From: Streptomyces thinghirensis
GTDB taxonomy: Bacteria; Actinomycetota; Actinomycetia; Streptomycetales; Streptomycetaceae
DNA: 64,000 bases
Direction: 5' to 3'
Assembly: GCA_021502835.1 (NCBI GenBank)
Contig: JAKFGP010000014.1
Coordinates: forward strand, 1-64,000
Below, piece after piece: positions 1 to 9,676 of the stretch (positions are counted from its first letter, which is position 1; every line of letters begins with the position of its first letter). The notes under the pieces are model-generated. The model worked only from the letters and a program-made list of their open reading frames with translations. It had not been told where the DNA came from and ran no database searches. The translations under genes and the position numbers were made by a program.

Positions 1-446
1 TTGTACTTCGTTCAGTTGCGTATTGCTGCTGAACAAGCACCGAGAACATCACGGTGTTCGCGCCGACCAACGACGCCTTCGCCAGATCGAGGCCGACCTG
101 GACAAGATCCTCAACGACAAGGCGATGCTCACCGACATCCTGACCACCACCACGTGGTGGAAGCCGAAGCTGGCTCCCAGGACCTGGAGAACAGCTCCGC
201 TGGGCGCTGCAGAAGTCAAGCTGACCGTCCGGCTCGGACGAGTCCTACACGGTCAACGACTCGGCCAAGGTCGTCTGCGGCCACGTCAAGACCGCCAACG
301 CCAACGTGTACATCATCGACACCGTCCTGATGCCCAAGGAGACGACGGGCGAGCGGGCGGGCGGCGCCGGGGACAGTCGGGCAGACGGCCGGCCCGGCCC
401 CGCCGGCGTGGCGGGAACGACCACCGCCCGGAACCCGCGTGCTTGA
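1..446 (+). CDS. Fasciclin (FAS1) domain protein, 3' part
   Basis: This is the C-terminal part of a secreted FAS1-domain protein; the start lies left of the window. Stitched over two or three frames it reads as the FAS1 core: an FAPTNDAF-like segment near base 58, then ADLDKILNDKAMLTDILT, and the closing beta strand TANANVYIIDTVLMPK near base 290-332. Streptomyces homologues are lipoproteins of about 215 residues that normally stop just after this VLMP motif. Here the final frame runs on to a TGA at 444-446, so the native stop has probably been lost to a frameshift. FAS1 domains act in surface adhesion; nothing here tells the ligand. Confidence 0.75.
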
Positions 447-477
447 GCCAACGCAAGCGACGGTTAAAATGGCGCGC

Positions 478-1232
478 ATGCCCAAGCCGCCGTCCGCCCA
501 CGCCGGCGCCCCGGCCGACCCGTACGCGCGCGAGTCCATGGCGGTAGAGTCCGCTCGCCGTGCAGGCGTGCCCGTACGTCCTGCTCACCGTCGGTGACGG
601 CTTCGCGCTGCGCCCAGAGCTGCTGCGGAACACGCTGCGGCTGGCGGGCTACCGGGTCGTCTGGCGCGGGGCGGTGCAGGCCATGGCCGGCTGACCGAGC
701 GGTGCTTCGGCCGAAGTCGTCCTCGACGTGACGCTGCCGGACCTGCCGGCTCGGGGGTCGGACCGGCAGGCTCGCCGAGCCCGTCCGGCCGCCTGTGCTC
801 CTGCTCGCCGGCGGCGAGTTCCTCGGCAACATGCAGTCCGGCGCCGGGGACGGGCCGGTGCACGGACGGCGGAGATCCTCGCCACCGCCGAGCGGCTGGT
901 CCGGGCGGCCGAGCCTGCCGGACCGGTCCTCGCCCTGCGCTACGACGACCTGGTCCTGGACGGGGCGTCCTGCCGGAGCGCGGCGCGGACCGGCGCCCCA
1001 TCGCGCTCACCCCCAGCGGTACCGCCTGCTGCCCTTTGCCTCCTCCAGCACGCGGAACGGGTGCTGTCCAGAGAGCAGCTCGGCCGTCACGTGTGGACCG
1101 ACCTGCCGACCTCCGGCGCCGTGGGACAGCTCGTCTCGCGGCTGCGCCGCAGGGGTCGACGAGGAGGGGGACACACTGATCCACACCCGCCGGGGATTCG
1201 GCTACTGGCTGGGGCGGCCCGCCCACTTCTGA
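478..1232 (+). CDS. OmpR-family response regulator (frameshifted)
   Basis: The C-terminal third is a clear OmpR/PhoB winged helix: LSREQLGRHVW, then a recognition-helix stretch GQLVSRLRRRVDEEG and the wing IHTRRGFGYWLG before TGA at 1230. The front half resembles a receiver domain (VLLVGDGFALRPELLRNTLRLAGYRVVW, then VVLDVTLPDLPG after a shift), with the Asp of LDVTLPDL in the usual phospho-acceptor position. At least four frameshifts break the gene. The start at 478 is the first ATG before the receiver-like segment and is uncertain. No histidine kinase gene is next to it, so it is an orphan or its partner lies elsewhere. Confidence 0.7.
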
Positions 1233-1355
1233 CCGTCCCCGACCCTGTGACGTGCACCACGTGCGGTCGTCCACGGCCGGCTGTCAGGGGAGTTGTCCAG
1301 ACTGGTTCACTGACTCGTGCCCGACTGGCTGGCCCGCAGAGGAACCGGGACACGC

Positions 1356-3201
1356 ATGTCCGCCCCACACCTCACCCCTCACTCCCGGCCCCGCGAGCTT
1401 GGGTTTCGACCCGGAAGCCCTGCGCGCGCCAGTGTGCCGCGCGGGCCTCGACTGCCGGAATCCGCCCGGACGGCAACTCCCGGTACCGGCGCCCCACCGG
1501 CGCGGCCCGGCCTCCTTCGTCGCCGACACCAGGCCCCGCCGGCCCCGAGTACACCGGGCCGCCCCTGACCGACCGCGTCGGGGCACTCGTCATCGGCGGT
1601 GGCTTCGGAGGTCTGCTCGCCGGGAGCGCAGCTGCGTCAGGCCGGCGTGGGCTCGATACGGGTGATCGAGCAGGGCGGCGACTTCGGCGGCACCTGGTAC
1701 TGGAACCGCTACCCGGGCATCCACTGCGACATCGAGTCGTACGTCTATCTGCCCCTGCTGGGAGATCGGCTACGTCCCGGAGGTGGAGTACGCGCGCCGG
1801 GGGAGGAGATCCGGCAGCACGCGCAGGCGATCGCACGGCACTTCGGCCTCTACGACGACGCCTGCTTCCAGACCCGGGCCACCGGCACGCAGGACGAGAC
1901 CGAGGGCGGAGTGGACCGTCACCACCGACGCGGCGACCGGATCAGGGCCGCTGGGTGGTGGTCGCCGGCGGCACCCTCAGCCAGGCCAAACTGCCCGGCA
2001 TTCCCGGCATCGAGACGGCCAAGGTCGTCTTCCCACACCAGCCGCTGGGACTACGACTACACCGGCGGCGACGCGAGCGGCGGCCTGCACGGTCTCGCGG
2101 ACAAGCGCGGCTGATCGCCCTCGTGGGCACAAGCGCCACAGCCATCCAGGCAGTCCCGCACCTCGAGAGCCGACGCCCAGCACCTGTACGTTTTCCAGCG
2201 CACGCCCTCCTCGGTCGACGTCCGGGACAACGGCCCCACCGACCCCGAGTGGGCAAAGTCCTGGAGCCGGGCTGGCAGCGGCGCCGGCCGGGACAACTTC
2301 CTTCAGATCGTCACCGGCGTCGGGACGGACGAGGACATGGTCGGCGACGCCTGGACCAGCTGCCCCGCCTCCAGCAGAAGTAATCCCGACCGACGGCTAC
2401 GCGGACCTCCCCGCCCGACGAACGCGAACTCGCCTACGAGCTCGCCGACTTCCAGAAGATGAACGAGCTGCGGGACCGCGTGGACGCCGTCGTCCGGGAC
2501 CTCGGCGCGACGGCCGAGAAGCTCAAGCCCTGGTACCGCTACATGTGCAAGCGGCCCACCTTAGGCGACCACTACCCTCCAGACCTTCAACCGCCCCAAC
2601 GTCACCCTCGTCGACAATCGCCGACAGGCCACGGCGCTGGAGCGGATCACCGGCCACGCCGTCGTGACCGGGGAGAGGAGTCGAGGTCGACTGCGTGATC
2701 TTCTCCACCGGATTCGAGACCGGGATCTCCGGCGTCCTGTCCGGCGGGCTCCCCGTCTACGGCAGGGGGAGGCGTGCCGCTGCTGGAGGCCTGGAAGGCG
2801 ACCCGAAGACGCTCCACGGCTTCTACAGCCACCGGCTTCCCCCAACTTCTTCCAGCTCGGACCGCTGCAGGAACTCCAGCGCGGTCAACTACGTCCACAT
2901 CCTCGACGAACAGGCCACCCACGTCGCCGAGATCGTCGCGCGGGCCCGGGAGCGCCGCGCCGGTACGTCGAACCGACCGCCGAGGCCCAGGACGCCTGGG
3001 TCGCCACCATCCGCGAGAAGGCGGCCGACCTGTACGCCTTCCAGGCCGGAGTGCACCCCCGGCTACTACAACATTGAGGGCAGGCCCCGGGGCACAGCCA
3101 GGCGTACGGCGACGGCGAGATCGCCTTCTGCGAGCTCCTCCGCCGCTGGCGCGCTGGACGGCGGCATGGCCGAGGTCATCGTCGAGGACGGGCAGCCGTG
3201 A
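1356..3201 (+). CDS. Baeyer-Villiger type FAD monooxygenase (frameshifted)
   Basis: Reconstructed length is about 610 residues, as in cyclohexanone-type Baeyer-Villiger monooxygenases, which insert oxygen next to a ketone using NADPH and O2. Visible features in order: FAD Rossmann motif VIGGGFGGLLAG near 1590; GGDFGGTWYWNRYPGIHCD near 1675, including the GTWYWNRYPG signature; the second nucleotide-binding motif ALVGTSATAIQ near 2120; the aromatic HTSRWDYDYTGG segment near 2035; and CVIFSTGFETG near 2695. All are spread over three frames by about ten indels. Start ATG 1356 gives MSAPHLTPHSRPRELGF, in line with relatives. The stop TGA overlaps the GTG of the next gene (GTGA), so the two are probably translated together. 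The substrate cannot be read from sequence. Confidence 0.85.
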
Positions 3202-4865
3202 CGGCCGCGCCCAGCCGCTTCGACCCGACCGGCGACCACCGCGTCACCAGCCCGCACCGGCGGGTGGGCCGCCTGAACCGGCCCAGCCGGTTCCTGGGGT
3301 TCCAACGGTGTCGCGTTCGGCCCGGCTGACGGCCGGCTGTACGTCGCCCAGTTCCTCGCCGGGCAGATCAGCGCCGTCGACCCGCGACCCGGCGACGTCG
3401 ACGTGGTCGTACCGATGGACGGCCCCGATCCAGTCGCCGGACGACCTCACCTTCGGCGCGGACAGTTCGATGGGTACGTCACCGACCTGGTGCCCGGCCG
3501 GAGTGTGGCGCCCACGACCCCGCCGGCGAGTACAGCCTCGTCTCGCGCTGGCCGTGACCAACCCCAACGGCATCACCTGCGTCGGCGACCGCCTCTTCGT
3601 CAACGAGATGGAAGCCACGACGGCCGCCTGCTGGAACTCTTCCCGGACGGCGGCGACCCGGTCGTGCTCACCGGCGGACTCGCGCTCGGCAACGCCATGC
3701 AGCTCGGGCCGGACGGCCACCTGGCACTACCCGCACATGAGTCACGGGCCAGGTCTCGGCGCATCCCACCCGACGGCGGCGTACCCGGGTGGTCGCCGAG
3801 AACGTGCACAAACCGGTCGCCGTCCGCTTCGACCAGGGCGGCGTCCTCCGCGTCCTCTCCCGGGGCGTGGAGGGCATCGTGACCCGCGTCGACCTGCACG
3901 GCGCCGGCTCCCGCACCCTCGTCACCAGCGGACTGGCCGGTCTGGACAGCGCCGCGTTCGACGCGGAGAACCGGATGTTCGTCTCCAGCTATGCCAGCGG
4001 CGGCGGTCACCGAGCTGCACCCCGACGGCCGGACCCGCGACATCGTGCCGCGCGGACTCGACGGACCGTACGGCGTCACGATCGACCTGGGCGGCACGGT
4101 GCACGCGGCCGGCCACTACCGGGTGGCGAGCCCGGAGCCGCCCGGCGAAGGCACCGGCGGTGACGTGACGACCTTCGCCCTGCTCACCTTCGCCCACGGC
4201 ATCGCCGCCGACGGCGACCTGCTGCACCTCACCTCGCAGTACGGCACCGTCGTCACGTACGACCCCGCGCGCCGCAGTTCCCGGACCCGGGCGACCGGGC
4301 TCCGGCCGGCCCCTCGGCATCGCGGTCGGACCGGACGGCTCCCTCGTCGTCGCGGAGACGGGGGCGGGCCGGGTCGGTAGCCGTCGACTCCGGGGACGCG
4401 GTCACCGTGCTGGCGGAAGGGCTCGACCGCCCGGTCGACGTGGCGTTCGACGACGCGGGCCATTGCTACGTGAGCGACGAACGGGCCGGATCGGTGCTCC
4501 GCGTCCACCACGGCGACGGCGGCGGAGGCCGGACGACGACCCTCGCGACCCTCGCGGACGGGCTGGGCGCACCGCAGGGCACCGGCAGTCCTCGGCGACG
4601 ACCTGTTCACGGTGGAGACCGCCCACCGCGCGCTCCGGGCGATCTCGCTCACCACCGGAGAGACCCGCGTCGAGGCGGAACACCTCCCCGTTGGGCCGCC
4701 CCCCGGGTGTCGTCCCCGCACCAGGCCCGCGCTGTTCGCGGGCGGCATGCCAGGCCTGGCGCGCCGCTTCGCCGGACTCGCCGCAGCCCCGGGCAGCTCA
4801 CTCCTGCTGTCGGCCAACGGGAGGGCACGGTCCTGCACCTGTCTCGGTCACCGGCCGACGCCTGA
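3198..4865 (+). CDS. SMP-30/NHL-type beta-propeller protein (frameshifted)
   Basis: The reconstructed protein of about 550 residues consists of repeated blades of the pattern G.A..PDG.LYV....G.V..VDP.TG, for example NGVAFGPADGRLYVAQF, PNGITCVGDRLFVNE and PVDVAFDDAGHCYVSDE. This is the SMP-30/gluconolactonase or NHL six-bladed propeller fold, used by lactonases and by binding proteins. No signal peptide is seen. GTG at 3198 overlaps the monooxygenase stop, implying co-translation. A lactone-acting partner for a Baeyer-Villiger enzyme would make sense, because such enzymes turn cyclic ketones into lactones; that link is inference. At least eight frameshifts interrupt it. Confidence 0.75.
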
Positions 4866-4887
4866 CGCGCGGCGGGCACGTCAGCAT

Positions 4888-4903
4888 CCCCCCCCCCCCC
4901 CCC
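4888..4903. repeat. 16-base cytosine run
   Basis: Sixteen consecutive C residues lie just after the propeller gene stop, between two copies of GTCAGCATCCC (4880 and 4913). Such a long mononucleotide run is unusual even at high GC and is prone to slippage and miscounting. No gene covers it. Confidence 0.95.
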
Positions 4904-5036
4904 GCGCAGGCCGTCAGCATCCCGTCAGGGAAGTGCCCGGACGCGGGGGCGGGCGGGCATACCGTGAGGAACGAGCCCCGGCCCGCTTCCCCGCGTCCGG
5001 GGCCTTCGACCCGCTCCGAGGCCCGCGCCGGGCCGG

Positions 5037-5491
5037 TCAGTCCATCAGCCCGGCGGCGGGCGGTGGCCCCGAGTTCCCAGCAGGCCTCCAGATCGGCCTT
5101 GCCGGGCCCACCGGCCACGCTCACCACCGGCGCCGCGCGCTGCCAGGCGAGGCCCGTCGTGACCGACTCGACGGCGCGCACCGCGCCGGTGGTGTCGCTG
5201 CCGCCGTGCACGTAGTAGCCGAAGGGCCGGCCCCGGGTCTGGTCAGGCAGGGTAGTAGACCTGGTCGAAGAAGTGCTTCAGCGCCCCGGACATGTAGCCG
5301 AGGTTCGCCGGGGTGCCCAGCAGGTACCCGTCGGCCTCCAGCACGTCGACGGCGGTGGCCGCCAGCGCCGCGCGCCGGACCACCCGCACCCCCTCGATCT
5401 CCGGCGCGGTCCCCCCGGACACGACGGCTTCCAGCATCGCCTGGCAGTTCGGCGACGGCGTGGTCGATTGCACGATGAGCAAAGTGGCCAC
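5037..5491 (-). CDS. Flavodoxin-like / NADPH-dependent FMN reductase family protein
   Basis: The reconstructed protein of about 150 residues begins VATLLIVQSTTPSPN, a flavodoxin-type phosphate-binding start, and continues through DGYLLGTPANLGYMSGALKHFFDQ, the second flavin-loop region of flavodoxin-like proteins, then GGSDTTGAVRAVESVTTGL. It is predicted to bind FMN and act in cytosolic electron transfer. The start is GTG at 5491. One frameshift falls near 5240, between VYYPALP and GRPFGYYVHGG, and the end near LMD is blurred by another, so the exact stop is uncertain. It is monocistronic, convergent with the propeller gene and divergent from the next gene. Confidence 0.75.
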
Positions 5492-5747
5492 ACCCCGAAG
5501 CCTGCCGTCCGGCACCCACCGACCAGCAAGGGAACACCACCGGGCCGGGGGCGGAGCGGCGGCCGGCGGCGCCCGACGGGCGCCGGGCCGGACGGCGTGT
5601 CGGCCGCCACCCCCCAGGCGGCCCGGGGGAGTGGGCAGGGTCCGCGCGGGCCCGGTGGCCGGGGGTACAGTCGGCTCGCCGCTCAGCCCGTGCCGGACCG
5701 GGCGCGCGCGCCGATGTTTCCTCGTCGTGATCCGGCCAGGGAATGCC

Positions 5748-6982
5748 ATGACCAGTACGCAGGAACCGCCCGGACTGACCCCGCAGGCCTCGAAGACGTC
5801 GGGGACGGCCCGCCGCCACCGCCTCGGCCGACGCCCGCGTCACGCAGATACGGCGGCGCCTGGAGCGGCTGATCGGGATCGCGGCGACCGAGGGCAACGC
5901 GCTCACCGTCCTGCGCAACGGCGACGAGATCTTCGCCGCGATGCTGGCCGGTATCCGCCGTGCCGAGCACACGGTGGACATGATGACGTTCGTGTACTGG
6001 AAGGGCGACATCGCCCGCCGCCTCGCCGAGGCCCTCGCGGAGCGCGCCCGTGCCGGGGTACGGGTTCGGCTGCTGCTGGACGGGTTCGGCAGCAGGCTGA
6101 TCGAGGCCGAGCAGCTGCGGACGATGGAGCGGGCCGGGGTGCAGGTGGCGTGGTTCCGCAAGCCGCTCTACCTGTCGCCGCTCAAGCAGAACCACCGCTG
6201 TCACCGCAAGGTCCTCGTCGTCGACGAGGAGACCGCCTTCACCGGCGGGGTGGGGATCGCCGAGGAGTGGTGCGGTGACGCGCGCAACCCGAACGAGTGG
6301 CGTGACACCCACGTCGAGGTCGGGGGCCCGCGGTGGACGGCGTCGCCGCGGCCTTCGCGCAGAACTGGGCGGAGTGCCATGACGAACTCTTCGACGACCG
6401 GGACCGGTTCGTCACGCACCCGCGCCAGGGCGAAGCGATCATTCAGGTCGTGCGCGGTTCGGCGAGCTTCGGCTGGCAGGACATGCAGACCCTGATACGC
6501 GTGATGCTGGAGTCGGCCGAGGAACGCGTCCGCCTGGCCACCGCGTACTTCTCACCGGACGAGTACTTCGTCGAGCTGCTGTGCGCCACCGCTCGCCGCG
6601 GGGTCGAGGTGGAGATCGTGCTGCCCGGGCCGCACACCGACAAACGGGTCTGCCAGTTGGCCGGGCAGCACTACTACGAGGACCTCACCGCGTGCAGGGT
6701 GAAGATCTACCAGTACCAGCCGACGATGATGCACGCCAAAGTCATCACCGTCGACCGCGTCGCCGCCCTGATCGGCTCGACCAACTTCAACCGCCGCTCC
6801 CTCGACCACGACGAGGAGGTCATGCTGGCCGTGCTGAACCCGGAGTTCACCGCGACACTGGACGATCACTTCGAGGCGGACATCGCGGCCAGCACCTGAT
6901 CAGGGCGGGCCGGTGGAAGAGACGCTCCGCCGTCCAGCGGGTGCGTGAGGTCGCCGTCCGGCCCATCCGCCGGTTCCTGTGA
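5748..6982 (+). CDS. Phospholipase D-family, cardiolipin synthase-like protein
   Basis: This enzyme has two PLD catalytic motifs. The first is HRKVLVVDEETAFTGG near 6200 and the second HAKVITVDRVAALIGSTNF near 6735, both with the H-x-K-x4-D signature and the following G-S/G-x-N region. Cardiolipin synthases of this type join phosphatidyl groups on glycerol at the membrane. The reconstructed length is about 410 residues. It has no N-terminal membrane helices, as in the ClsB-like group, so an alternative phosphodiesterase role is possible. ATG 5748 gives MTSTQEPPGLTPQ. Frameshifts lie near 5830, 6330 and 6895; after the last the typical C-terminus VRPIRRFL continues to TGA 6980-6982, beyond an earlier in-frame stop at 6897. 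Confidence 0.85.
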
Positions 6983-7012
6983 GCCCGGGCTGGGGCCGGC
7001 CGTCCGGCCGGC

Positions 7013-7519
7013 TCAACTCGTGCCCGTAGAGCTCACGTCGAAGGAGATCCAGACGTCCGGTGGCAGGTCCGGGCGATGGGGTACCGGCCTGCGCTCCTCG
7101 GCCCACGCCTCGCCCGCGATGTCGGCGGCGACGCGACGCCAGAAGCGAACCGCGGCCTGGTTGGCATCCTGGAAGGCGACTTCCCACCGCCCCGGGTGCC
7201 TGGCCACGATCTCCCGGACGGCCCGCAGCCCGATCCCTCTCCTGCGCCCTCCGCGGACGACGAAGAAGCTGTTCAGCACGCGGACCCGGCCGGACAGGTC
7301 GCGCACGAACGCGAAACCGGCGGGGCGGTCCCCACTCAACAACGGGTACGGCGCCCAGTCGGCGTCGGTGGAGGCCGCCCGGAGCCGATCGGCGCGGAAG
7401 GTTCCGTCCGGGCCGGGCAGTTGGCCGTCCGTCTCCGACATGTCATGGCGGAACATCAGCCACAACCGCTCCACTGTCGGACGGTCGGCAGCGGTCGCGG
7501 GGCGCACAACGACTGACAT
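7013..7519 (-). CDS. GNAT-family N-acetyltransferase
   Basis: An intact 168-codon gene. It has a GNAT core: N-terminal MSVVVRPATAADRPTVERL, the beta4 strand VRVLNSFFVVRGGRRRGIGLRAVREI containing an R-G-x-G-I-G acetyl-CoA loop, and the C-terminal AFQDANQAAVRFWRRVA segment. It transfers an acetyl group from acetyl-CoA to an amine; the substrate is unknown. Start ATG at 7519 fits the conserved N-terminus. A hairpin with a U tract lies about 45 bases upstream of the start codon, so transcription from further upstream should mostly end before this gene unless read-through occurs. Confidence 0.85.
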   Translation of the reverse strand: MSVVVRPATAADRPTVERLWLMFRHDMSETDGQLPGPDGTFRADRLRAASTDADWAPYPLLSGDRPAGFAFVRDLSGRVRVLNSFFVVRGGRRRGIGLRAVREIVARHPGRWEVAFQDANQAAVRFWRRVAADIAGEAWAEERRPVPHRPDLPPDVWISFDVSSTGTS

Positions 7520-7563
7520 GGGACTCCTTCGCGGGGACTGGTCGACTGGGCCCTCCAGGGCAT

Positions 7564-7607
7564 GAAAAAGCCTCCCCCGGCGGACACGTGTCCGAGCCCG
7601 GGAAGGC
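7564..7607 (-). terminator. Rho-independent terminator-like hairpin
   Basis: Read on the minus strand, GCCTTCCCGGG pairs with CCGGGGGAGGC around a central perfect palindrome CGGACACGTGTCCG, then five T residues follow. This is a textbook intrinsic terminator for the hydrolase fragment ending at 7626. It also sits in the 5' leader of the acetyltransferase (start 7519), so it could serve as an attenuator. Confidence 0.75.
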
Positions 7608-7625
7608 GTCAGTTCGCTGACGATC

Positions 7626-8012
7626 TTAACAGGCGCGGTCACTCGCGAGCGACGACCACGAGGCCCCTGGCGCAGGACCGGAGGTTCGACGGCCGAAGCG
7701 GCGAGCGTGAAGAGCGGGGGAGGGGACGTCTCGGGGGCGATCAGATGGGCGACGGCCGAGGAAGCGGTGCGGTGCCAGCCGTCGTGGTGGCGGAGCATGG
7801 CGTGGTCGCCGTTCTCCACGATCAGCATGCCGGCCCGGGCACCGGCGGTGCGAGGGCGCGGGAGACGTACGCGGCGAATTCCCGGGGGTCGGTGATCCGG
7901 TCACGACTGCCGTGCAGGACGAGTACCTGCCGGTCCCGCAGCTGGCCGACGGGCTCGCCGGGCGGACACCAGGGGGCGAGGGGCCACCACACCCCGTACG
8001 TGAGGGGCGTCC
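7626..8012 (-). pseudogene. Alpha/beta hydrolase, C-terminal part only
   Basis: The reconstructed segment contains YGVWWPLAPW, then the strand VLVLHGSRDRITDPREFAAYVSRA, which carries the acid residue Asp, and MLIVENGDHAMLRHHDGWH, which carries the catalytic His (G-D-H). That is the last half of an alpha/beta hydrolase; the nucleophile elbow and N-terminal half are missing. On its 5' side the sequence switches at about 8010 into the 3' half of a different gene on the opposite strand. Real deletion or inversion and assembly error are both possible. The terminator at 7564-7607 follows it. Confidence 0.65.
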
Positions 8013-8013
8013 G

Positions 8014-8288
8014 GGGCCGCGTCATGGACCGCGGCCTGTGAAGCTGGACCCGGCACCCCAACTACTTCGGTGACTTCCTCGTCCGGTGGGGCCTCTTCCT
8101 GATCGCCTGCGACGCGGGCGGCCCGGCCGCCGCCGTATCCGTCGTCTCCCCGCTGGTCACGACGTACCTGCTGATCGGCGGCAGCGGGAAGCGGCTGCTG
8201 GAACGGCACATGGCCGGCCGCCCCGGCTGGGCGGAGTACGCGGCACGCACCAGCGGCTTCTTCCGCGCCCGCCGCGTCGAATCCGTAG
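8014..8288 (+). pseudogene. DUF1295 / steroid 5-alpha reductase-like membrane protein, C-terminal part only
   Basis: The reading GRVMDRGLWKWTRHPNYFGD followed by GLFLIACDAGG, PLVTTYLLIGGSGKRLLERHM and RPGWAEYAARTSGFFRA matches the C-terminal catalytic half of DUF1295 proteins, which belong to the steroid-reductase/isoprenylcysteine methyltransferase superfamily. The TRHPNYFGD motif and the final RPGWAEYAARTSGFFP segment are signatures. The N-terminal four or five helices are absent because the sequence becomes the alpha/beta hydrolase fragment at about 8010. Its stop is masked by a frameshift; a TAG at 8286-8288 one base out of frame is the likely original. Confidence 0.7.
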
Positions 8289-8299
8289 AGGTCCTCGGA

Positions 8300-8326
8300 G
8301 GGTGGGGGCCACGCGGGCCCCCACCC
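8300..8326. terminator. Bidirectional hairpin terminator
   Basis: GGGTGGGGGCC and GGCCCCCACCC form a perfect 11-bp stem with a five-base loop, between the convergent DUF1295 fragment (+) and the anti-sigma factor (-). It lacks a T run, as is usual for Streptomyces terminators. Confidence 0.8.
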
Positions 8327-8329
8327 GGT

Positions 8330-9090
8330 TCACGCGGGCATGCTCATCAGCGCGATCGGCGTGCTGGTCGGCTGCTCCAGAGCCACCCGCCGGCTCCACG
8401 GTGATGCCGACGCCCGCCGCGTCGTCCACGTCACCCTCCATCAGCACCGCCTGGCTGCGCGCGACGCGGTCCATCAGCCCGCCGACCGCATCGTGCCGTG
8501 GTCGTCGAACCAGAGCTGGTAGACCTTGCCGGCCGGCGGCTCGGCCATGCCGGAGGCCAGGAAGACGGCGCGGTCCTGACGGTCGGAGACGACCAGCGTC
8601 CCGCTCGCCCCGTCGGCCAGGCGCACGGTGCGCGAGGCGGCGTCCGGGCGCGGCCAGCACCCCGGCCAGCTCCTCGGCCCGCTGCTGTGCCTGCGTGGCC
8701 CGGTCCCCGGCCTCCTGCGCCCGTTCGTACTGCCACACCGCCGTGCCGCCGAGCCCGGCCGCCGCGGCCACACGCCGCCAGTGCCCACCGGGCCAGGCCG
8801 CGCCCCCGGGGCGCCGACGCGACGCGCCCGCTCCACGGTCCCGCCGCCCGGCGGCACCTGGCGCACGGTGGTGACGCGGTGCAGCACCCGGTCCCTGAGC
8901 ACGGGACCGGGCGGGACCGTGGCGGCCAGCCCCAGCCCCAGCCGCGCGCCGCCGCGGCGGCGAACTCCAGGCTCTCCTGCTCGCAGGAGCCGCAGTCCGG
9001 CAGATGGCGTTCGAAGGCCGCCCGCTCGTCGTCGGGCAGCGCGTGCAGGGCGTAGGCGCCCGTCAGGCTGTGCAGGTCCTCGGTGCGCAT
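8330..9090 (-). CDS. RskA-like anti-sigma factor
   Basis: Reconstructed length is about 250 residues. The N-terminus MRTEDLHSLTGAYALHALPD followed by FERHLPDCGSCEQE is a ZAS-type anti-sigma domain with a zinc-binding H-x3-C-x2-C. A single membrane helix (AAAAAGLGGTAVWQYERA) follows, then an extracytoplasmic RskA domain containing GKVYQLWFDDHG and DRVARSQAVLMEGDVDDA, ending PIALMSMPA before TGA at 8330-8332. It should hold the neighbouring ECF sigma factor at the membrane until regulated proteolysis frees it. It starts seven bases after the sigma stop, so both are one operon. Three or more frameshifts break the middle. Confidence 0.85.
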
Positions 9091-9097
9091 CACGCGC

Positions 9098-9676
9098 TCA
9101 CCCCCAGGCAGTCACGGAGCCGGATGAGACCGTCGCGCAGCCGCGTCTTGACCGTGCCGAGCGGCAGCGCGAGCCGCCTCGGCGACCTGCCGGTAGGTCA
9201 GGCCGCGGTAGTAGGCACGGGGTGACGGACTGGCGCTGGATCTCGGTCAGGGTGCGCAGACAGCGCCGCACCTGCTCCCGTTCCAGCCGTGTCTCCACCT
9301 GTTCGGTCACTTCGTCGTCGCGGGCGTACGGTCGAGCAGTGCGGCCTTGTGATCGCGGGCCGCCGCGGCCTCCACCGAACGCACCCGGTCCACGGCCCGC
9401 CGGTGGGCCAGGGTCGGGATCCAGTTGACCACCGTGCCGCGCCTCGGGCCGGTAGCGGGGGCGCCGTGCGCCACCTCCACCAGCACCTCCTGCGCGACCT
9501 CCTCCGACTGCAGCCTGGTCCCGCAGCACCGCCCGGGCGATCCCGAGAACGGACCCCGCCACGGCGTCGTAGACCGCGGCGAAGGAGTCCTGATCGCCCA
9601 GGACCACCTCATGGATGAGCTTGTGCAGATCTGGCTGGGTCGATGGATTTCTGCCGATGTGTACGGCTTCCTTCAC
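9098..9676 (-). CDS. sigK: ECF sigma factor, SigK-like
   Basis: This is an extracytoplasmic-function sigma factor of about 190 residues. Region 2 is seen as DSFAAVYDAVAGSVLGIARAVLRD, with EEVAQEVLVEVW and the W-I-L-T-L-A-H-R-R-A-V-D motif typical of the SigK group; region 4 reads EIQRQSVTLAYYRGLTYRQVAE and LPLGTVKTRLRDGLIRLRDCLG once frames are joined. Start GTG 9676 (VKEAVHIGRNPSTQPD) has a GGAGA ribosome site at a suitable distance. It is followed at once by its RskA-like anti-sigma factor, the standard SigK/RskA arrangement. Four or five indels are present. Confidence 0.85.
   Translation of the reverse strand: MKEAVHIGRNPSTQPDLHKLIHEVVLGDQDSFAAVYDAVAGSVLGIARAVLRDQAAVGGGRAGGAGGGGARRPRYRPEARHGGQLDPDPGPPAGRGPGAFGGGRGGPRSQGRTARPYARDDEVTEQVETRLEREQVRRCLRTLTEIQRQSVTPCLLPRPDLPAGRRGGSRCRSARSRRGCATVSSGSVTAWG

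Noticed and set aside
1356..4865. Natural-product biosynthetic cluster suggested by the monooxygenase
   Set aside because: No polyketide synthase, NRPS, terpene or tailoring genes surround it; neighbours are regulatory and housekeeping types.
7581..7594. CGGACACGTGTCCG as a regulator binding site
   Set aside because: It forms the top of a terminator hairpin with flanking stem and T tract, which explains the palindrome.
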